Of a DNA stretch of 62,037 nt, positions 58,137 to 62,037 are shown one piece after another. Each line of letters begins with the position of its first letter. Positions within the stretch are counted from its first letter, which is position 1. The notes under the pieces were generated by a model. The model did no database searches, was not told where the DNA came from, and worked only from the letters and a program-made list of their open reading frames with translations. The DNA comes from Legionellaceae bacterium (lineage in GTDB: Bacteria; Pseudomonadota; Gammaproteobacteria; Legionellales; Legionellaceae), in the NCBI GenBank assembly GCA_030148065.1, contig JASBUC010000067.1, positions 1 to 62,037 on the forward strand, in the 5' to 3' direction. The translations under genes and the position numbers were made by a program.

Positions 58137-58284
58137 TGACACACCCTTTGCACAGACAGTTTCACGCCTAAAAAAGCGATTTTTGCAATCGGCGATTATA
58201 CCCTGTTTCATGAGTGTGAACAAAAAAAACAGCCTACCGGCTTTTGGCTTTGCTAGAAAAATAGAAATTGAGTGAATTCATCAA

Positions 58285-58312
58285 TTGACGAGCCGAGAGA
58301 TCTTGATATAAT
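58285..58312 (+). promoter_or_regulatory. Strong sigma-70 promoter for tRNA-Ser/tRNA-Arg
   Basis: TTGACG (58285-58290) and a perfect TATAAT (58307-58312) are separated by 16 bases and end 13 bases before tRNA-Ser. A GCGC discriminator follows the -10 box, as in growth-rate controlled stable-RNA promoters. Transcription would continue into tRNA-Arg 14 bases after tRNA-Ser. Confidence 0.75.
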
Positions 58313-58325
58313 GCGCAAACTTCGT

Positions 58326-58415
58326 GGAGAGATGGCCGAGTGGCTGAAGGCGCTCCCCTGCTAAGGGAGTATGGGAGAAATCCCATCGAGGGTTCGAATC
58401 CCTCTCTCTCCGCCA
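58326..58415 (+). tRNA. tRNA-Ser (anticodon GCU)
   Basis: A 90-base class II tRNA with encoded CCA. The acceptor is GGAGAGA with TCTCTCC, the anticodon loop is CTGCTAA with GCT, the variable arm is long (ATGGGAGAAATCCCAT), and the T loop is TTCGAAT. It reads AGC and AGU. Confidence 0.95.
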
Positions 58416-58429
58416 TGAATGTCCTAAAT

Positions 58430-58506
58430 GCGCATGTAGCTCAGCTGGATAGAGTACCTGGCTACGAACCAGGCGGTCGGAGGTTCGAATCCTTCCATGC
58501 GCGCCA
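58430..58506 (+). tRNA. tRNA-Arg (anticodon ACG)
   Basis: A 77-base class I tRNA with encoded CCA. The acceptor GCGCATG pairs with CATGCGC, the D arm contains AGCTGGATAG, the anticodon loop is CTACGAA with ACG, and the T loop is TTCGAAT. The A34 is normally edited to inosine, reading CGU, CGC and CGA. It is the last housekeeping gene before the accessory patch. Confidence 0.95.
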
Positions 58507-58557
58507 TTCCTGCAATATTTTCCTTTTAGCGGCGTTACGCCCTTTCTTCAGGCTAGT

Positions 58558-58702
58558 CATGTACCATATGTACACTCCTAACCTTTATCAAGGACAAGCC
58601 TTGCTAAAAGAAAAATCTCTTGGAATAGCTAATATCAGTGAGCATGAAATAATCCAATATTTGCTCCCTACTATGCGTTATAGGACTTACGGATTATGTT
58701 AA
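58558..58702 (+). CDS. Possible 47-residue leader ORF before the AAA ATPase gene
   Basis: An ATG-started frame of 47 codons whose stop overlaps the ATPase start by 7 bases. No ribosome site or family is evident, and it lies in the same open frame as a larger spurious ORF that reads through the tRNAs. It may be a decayed gene end, a leader peptide, or chance. Confidence 0.2.
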
Positions 58703-59235
58703 ATAATAACTACTATATTTTAACTGGGGCTATGGGTAGCGGAAAATCAACTGTTATTAATGAGCTGAAAGACAAGACTTTTACCTGCATTAAAGAGCCC
58801 GCTCGAGAAATTTTAGCTGAGCAAAGACTCATTGATGGACTAGGCGTACCAGATAAAGATCCCAACCTTTTTTGCCAGCTATTATTATCACGATCTATTT
58901 ATCAATACAAAGAGATGGCAGCAAATAACGACAAAATAATATTTGACCGAGGAATTCCAGACTGTGTGGCTTATGCTAAATATTTTGACTTGAATAAAGC
59001 CCCATTCATTAGTGCAGCTAACACCTACCGGTATAATCCCAGTGTCTTCTTTTTGCCCGCTTGGCAAGAAATCTACGTCAATGATGAAGAACGAAAAATG
59101 AACTTTGATGAATCCAGGGACTTTGGCGAAAAACTAAAGAACTTTTACCTTTCACTCAACTATCAAATAATAGAAGTCCCGAAGCTCAACCCTGCTGATA
59201 GAGTAAATTTTATTATGGAATATCTGCATGCTTAA
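58696..59235 (+). CDS. AAA-family nucleoside kinase-like ATPase
   Basis: A 179-residue protein with the Walker A loop YYILTGAMGSGKSTVINEL and, further on, DRGIPDC and a Walker B-like IIFDRG, as in the AAA_28/NadR-like nucleotide kinases. It has no other domain. It overlaps the beta-lactamase by 8 bases and is likely co-transcribed with it. Proteins of this family often occur in small accessory cassettes; the substrate is unknown. Confidence 0.75.
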   Translation: MLNNNYYILTGAMGSGKSTVINELKDKTFTCIKEPAREILAEQRLIDGLGVPDKDPNLFCQLLLSRSIYQYKEMAANNDKIIFDRGIPDCVAYAKYFDLNKAPFISAANTYRYNPSVFFLPAWQEIYVNDEERKMNFDESRDFGEKLKNFYLSLNYQIIEVPKLNPADRVNFIMEYLHA

Positions 59236-60109
59236 AAAATCAATTATCTTTTCTCTACTATTGCTCCCTTGCCTAAGTATGGGTTTTGCAAGTTCTCTCA
59301 CTATAACTTCAATGAAAGATGTTTTTCTTCAGCTAGAGAAAAAACATCAAGCTCAAATTGGCGTCTATGCACTAGATTTGAATACCAACAATGTTATTAG
59401 CAACCGAGAAAATGAGGCTTTCCCATTTCAGAGTACTTTTAAGTTAATTGCCGTTGCAGCTTTAATGGCAAGTATGCCTGAAGCACTAGAAGAAACAGTA
59501 ACGATTAAAAAACAAGACCTTGTTCCTTGGGGGCCAATATCTTATCAATACTTAAATAAAGAGGTCTCGTATAAGACGTTGGCTAAGGCATCAATTGCCC
59601 ATAGTGACAATCCTGCTATTAATCTCATTATAAAAAGGCTTGGTGGTATCAATAAAGTCAATCAGTTTGTAAAGCGTCTTGGTAAGCAACCATTTAATTT
59701 GAAACATATTGAAGTTAATTTAAACTCCAATCCCAAAGTGCTTGATGATACCTCAACGCCGCTAACAATGGCTGAAATTTTAAATAAAATACTTTTTAGT
59801 GATGTACTAAGTGAGCATAATCAAACCCTTTTGAAAGATTGGATGAAAGATAACATCACTGGCTATAAACGAATTAGATCGGGTGTGCCACTTGGCTTTA
59901 CAGTTGCAGATAAAACAGGAAGTGGCTCCTATGGCATTGCTAATGATATTGGCTTTGTTTATAGCGAAAGCTGCAAGCCCATTCTTTTATCTCTTTTCAC
60001 AAAAAAAACAGATAAAAATGCCCCTTTTGATGATGCTCTCATTGCTAGCATAACAGAGAAAGTAATGACTAGTTTTTCCAAAACTAATGACTGCTTTAAA
60101 GTTAGCTAA
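59228..60109 (+). CDS. Class A beta-lactamase
   Basis: A 293-residue secreted serine beta-lactamase. The signal peptide ends near FASS (about 23). All active-site motifs are intact: Ser69-Thr-Phe-Lys72, Ser126-Asp-Asn128, the Glu162 element (EVNLN in place of EPELN) and Lys229-Thr-Gly231. The omega-loop is unusual in having Val where Pro is common. It should hydrolyse penicillins at least, with the spectrum unknown. It is overlapped by the ATPase start upstream and ends 8 bases into the convergent kinase gene. Confidence 0.92.
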   Translation: MLKKSIIFSLLLLPCLSMGFASSLTITSMKDVFLQLEKKHQAQIGVYALDLNTNNVISNRENEAFPFQSTFKLIAVAALMASMPEALEETVTIKKQDLVPWGPISYQYLNKEVSYKTLAKASIAHSDNPAINLIIKRLGGINKVNQFVKRLGKQPFNLKHIEVNLNSNPKVLDDTSTPLTMAEILNKILFSDVLSEHNQTLLKDWMKDNITGYKRIRSGVPLGFTVADKTGSGSYGIANDIGFVYSESCKPILLSLFTKKTDKNAPFDDALIASITEKVMTSFSKTNDCFKVS

Positions 60110-60959
60110 TCGCTTGGTAGTCTGCATAAAGCGTTTTCAAAATTTTTGAAACAGGCGTTCCTTTAATTGGCCAGCAAAGTGTTTTCCAAAGTGCCCACGC
60201 CATTGCCCGAATCCAAGTAGCTTTATCAATTGACACCGTGTTTTGAAAGATATCCCGGCTTTCTTTATTAAAAAAATTCCAAGCAAGCACTAAGTCACAA
60301 GCAGGGTCGCCAACACTCATACAACCAAAATCAATGATGGCGTGAAGCTTACCATCTCGCACAAGAATATTCCCCGTTGCCAAATCACCATGAACCCAGA
60401 CTGGCTTTTCTTGCCATTTTGAAGAGAGCGCGTCGCTCCAAAGTGCTGTTGCAATGTCTCTATTCTGTTTTTCATTAATTTTAGGTAAGGCTTCTTGCAT
60501 CTCTTTATCATAGTTAGATAAATCGCCACCACGATGAAAGTTATGAACACCCGCTTGAGGTCCAGTTGTCGCGTCAATTTTATGAAACTCATTAAGAAAT
60601 TGCCCTAAAGACTCGGCAAAATCATTTAAATTAGCAATATTAGCAAGTGATGCTACATCACCATCCAGCCACTGATTTACCGACCAATGCCAAGGGTAAG
60701 TGTCAGAGGGCTTACCTAAAGCTATGGGGTTTGTAATTTGTACAGAGAGCCTTTTTGCTAAAACGGGAAGCCATTTAAACTCTTTTAAAATTTGTGGTGC
60801 ATAGGCTTCATCAGAAGGCATGCGAATACTCATTTCATCCCCTAAATGAAACGTGCGATTATCCCATCCACTTGTTTCAACGGGTGTAACGGTTAAGTGA
60901 CGCCACTCTGGAAACTGTTTATTAATTAGTTTTTTAGCGAGCTTTTCATCAATATTCAT
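60102..60959 (-). CDS. Aminoglycoside phosphotransferase-family kinase
   Basis: A 285-residue protein with a protein-kinase-like fold. The catalytic loop is VHGDLATGNILV (Asp and Asn) and the metal motif is IIDFGCMSVGDPACDL, with the N-terminal SGWDNRTFHLGDEMSIRMPS typical of YcbJ-like members. The family contains antibiotic kinases and choline/ethanolamine-type kinases, so resistance is possible but not assured. It converges on the beta-lactamase, sharing 8 bases. The start lies 2 bases from an inverted repeat (60962). Confidence 0.85.
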   Translation of the reverse strand: MNIDEKLAKKLINKQFPEWRHLTVTPVETSGWDNRTFHLGDEMSIRMPSDEAYAPQILKEFKWLPVLAKRLSVQITNPIALGKPSDTYPWHWSVNQWLDGDVASLANIANLNDFAESLGQFLNEFHKIDATTGPQAGVHNFHRGGDLSNYDKEMQEALPKINEKQNRDIATALWSDALSSKWQEKPVWVHGDLATGNILVRDGKLHAIIDFGCMSVGDPACDLVLAWNFFNKESRDIFQNTVSIDKATWIRAMAWALWKTLCWPIKGTPVSKILKTLYADYQAIS

Positions 60960-60961
60960 TT

Positions 60962-61265
60962 ATACCTCTAATGACTGGAAATAACCGGCTTTAGCTTATT
61001 TAGGTGTCTAATCTAAGTTTTTCTCTCAATCAGAAGGCCTATGGGCATTCATCAATCGAGAAAAACTTAGATTGAAAACCTGCTGTTGCTAAAGATGTAC
61101 TATAACACGGCATATAACGTAGTTTGAGCTTCTATCTGAGCAAAGAGAAATTAGCTAATTCTGTATTTCGCGAAGAAGGTAAGTTTACTACCTATCGATG
61201 AGCGAAGTGCAAAGTTAGTCAATTTATCGACGTTCAGACTGGATATTTCCAGCCATTAGAGGTAT
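60962..61265. repeat. 304-bp segment bounded by 25-bp imperfect inverted repeats
   Basis: 60962-60986 and the reverse complement of 61241-61265 agree at 23 of 25 positions. The bounded segment contains no gene, only AT-rich sequence and an internal hairpin (61010-61073). The left repeat ends at the start of the kinase gene and the right one covers the 3' end of the GNAT pseudogene. The size, terminal repeats and lack of coding fit a MITE-like element or a remnant; no clear target-site duplication is visible. Its reach into a gene end also allows a duplication of that gene end. Confidence 0.55.
61010..61073. repeat. Perfect 16-bp hairpin inside the inverted-repeat segment
   Basis: AATCTAAGTTTTTCTC at 61010-61025 and its exact complement at 61058-61073 enclose a 32-base loop. 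It is a stable secondary structure that may serve as a terminator for the leftward GNAT transcript or as a structural part of the element. Confidence 0.6.
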
Positions 61266-61818
61266 TTAACATCTCATTGTTTGATTTTAATTCATCAACA
61301 GCCATTCGCATCATGATATGAGGCTTGGGATTGAAGTCTGGCGTAAACTCTGCAATTTTTTTAAAGCCTACTTTTTCATAGACCTGAATGGCTTTGGGGT
61401 TGGCAACTTCAGGGTCAATCAAGAAAAAATCAGCATCTTGAAACTTATCTAAGATGAAGGCTTTAATTATAGTGGCAGCTAACCCTTTACCTAAACTCTC
61501 TTTTAGCCCTATTAAAATATTAAGTGTATGGGTTCTGGTTCCTTCAACAAACCATCTGTCATAGTCATCCGTTTCATCATAGGGTCCCTCAACAAGAGAG
61601 GTCATTAAAAATCCAAACGGCTCGTTATTGATTTAAGCAATCCAATGTTCAAATGAATCGCTGCCATTAGAGTTAATACCATCGCAAAAGAGATCAATAT
61701 TATTTAGCGTGTTGGTAAGCCCACCACCATAAAAAAACTCTTGCGCATGAGAAGAATTAAACCACTCAAGCAAAGTTGGTTTTAGCACTGAAGTTAGCGG
61801 TTTAAAAGTCATATTCAT
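61234..61818 (-). pseudogene. GNAT acetyltransferase interrupted by an in-frame stop
   Basis: A GNAT-fold acetyltransferase read leftward. The frame is continuous except for one TAA (61633-61635), so the upstream and downstream parts are exactly in phase. Upstream is the N-terminal arm (MTFKPLTSVLKPTLLEWF, ending FEHWIA), and downstream is INNEPFGFLMTS, then the acetyl-CoA motif LGKGLAATIIKAF and VYEKVGFKKIAEF. The stop falls between an Ala and an Ile, where relatives usually have Tyr or Lys. Only a truncated product is expected unless read through. The start at 61818 has AGG 6 bases upstream; another ATG is at 61833. It resembles AAC(6')-type or streptothricin-like enzymes. Confidence 0.75.
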
Positions 61819-61833
61819 ATTTGACCTATTCAT

Positions 61834-62037
61834 TTATTCAGTATCTTTTTTCGGTGAGTTCTCATTCAACAATGCACGTTCTCTTTCTAACTCTTCCCGT
61901 AGTTCGTCTTCAGAAGGCAAGTAGGGTAAGTACTTTGAAGCAAAAAGTTGTTTGCTTTCAGTCAGTACCGAATATTTCGCAACAGCTTCACTTTTTTGGC
62001 TGCATAGAATCGTAACTACTCTCCCTGTTAACTAAAA
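61834..62037 (-). CDS. Partial DUF1016/YhcG-type nuclease C-terminus
   Basis: Read leftward from the right edge, an open frame of 67 codons ends at the TAA at 61834, directly against the GNAT start (TAAATG). The segment contains VVTILCSQKSEAVAKYSVL, then QLFASKYLPYLPSEDEL and a glutamate-rich end, which matches the C-terminus of DUF1016 (YhcG, PDDEXK-type) nucleases often found near restriction and defence genes. The start and catalytic part lie outside the window, so the call rests on this tail only. Confidence 0.55.

Noticed and set aside
58234-58416. Open frames on both strands that read through tRNA-Ser and tRNA-Arg
   Set aside because: The bases are explained by two canonical tRNAs with intact stems.
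60960-61233. Integron attC sites between the resistance-like genes
   Set aside because: The genes are not all in one orientation and no pair of attC core sites was found.
58507-62037. Second copy of the tRNA-Arg 3' end as an attachment site
   Set aside because: I looked for the T-arm/acceptor sequence downstream and found none within the window; it may lie further right.

Overview
The window reads as chromosomal DNA of a moderately AT-rich gammaproteobacterium with densely packed genes, many overlapping by 4 bases. The gene orders are typical of the class: dacA-ybeD-lipB, pyrG-kdsA, ribD-ribE-ribA-ribH, ribF-ileS-lspA, yceD-rpmF-plsX-fabG-acpP-fabF-mltG-tmk-holB-pilZ-tatD, and gspFGHIJK as one type II secretion block. 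A Mip-like FKBP, a Bax-inhibitor-1 homologue, the gspFGHIJK grouping and a poly-gamma-glutamate operon fit a host-associated or Legionellales/Francisella-like lineage. That placement is inference: no rRNA gene is present.

Layout. 1-6644 is a surface-polysaccharide locus: three leftward genes (two glycosyltransferase-like, one with NPDV-type repeats) ending at pgi, then a rightward GT2 glycosyltransferase and a sulfotransferase-like protein. The leftward genes are visibly AT-richer than the rest. 6746-18303 holds tRNA-Leu and housekeeping genes (FKBP, serine dehydratase plus an amidotransferase, RlpA, BirA, PPTase, AccA, TilS, DacA, LipB, and a DedA-PAP2 fusion). 18444-26254 holds a small unknown gene, tRNA-Ser, kdsA, pyrG, the riboflavin operon, an exported unknown and bamD. 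26464-32535 is the most unusual stretch: a 680-residue internally duplicated protein of unknown family, a small Cys-containing exported protein, an L,D-transpeptidase and pgsB-pgsC-pgsW for poly-gamma-glutamate. 32678-36805 is gspF-K. 36773-44618 is the fatty acid/tmk/holB block, from which fabH and fabD are missing. 44740-58136 holds TldD, a nitrilase, an unknown, BI-1, KorAB, PdxJ, RecO, Era, LspA, IleS and RibF. tRNA-Ser and tRNA-Arg (58326-58506) are followed by an accessory patch to the right edge: AAA ATPase, class A beta-lactamase, aminoglycoside phosphotransferase-like kinase, a 304-bp segment bounded by 25-bp inverted repeats, a GNAT acetyltransferase broken by a stop codon, and the tail of a DUF1016-type nuclease.

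Together the window supplies envelope construction (LPS/capsule sugars, Kdo, fatty acids, peptidoglycan trimming, BAM lipoprotein, LspA, poly-gamma-glutamate), cofactors (riboflavin/FAD, lipoate, biotin attachment, pyridoxal phosphate) and protein export (T2SS). Apart from 60960-61233, which is described as repeats, no gene-free stretch reaches about 250 bases. No CRISPR array, rRNA, intact insertion sequence or replication origin was seen.
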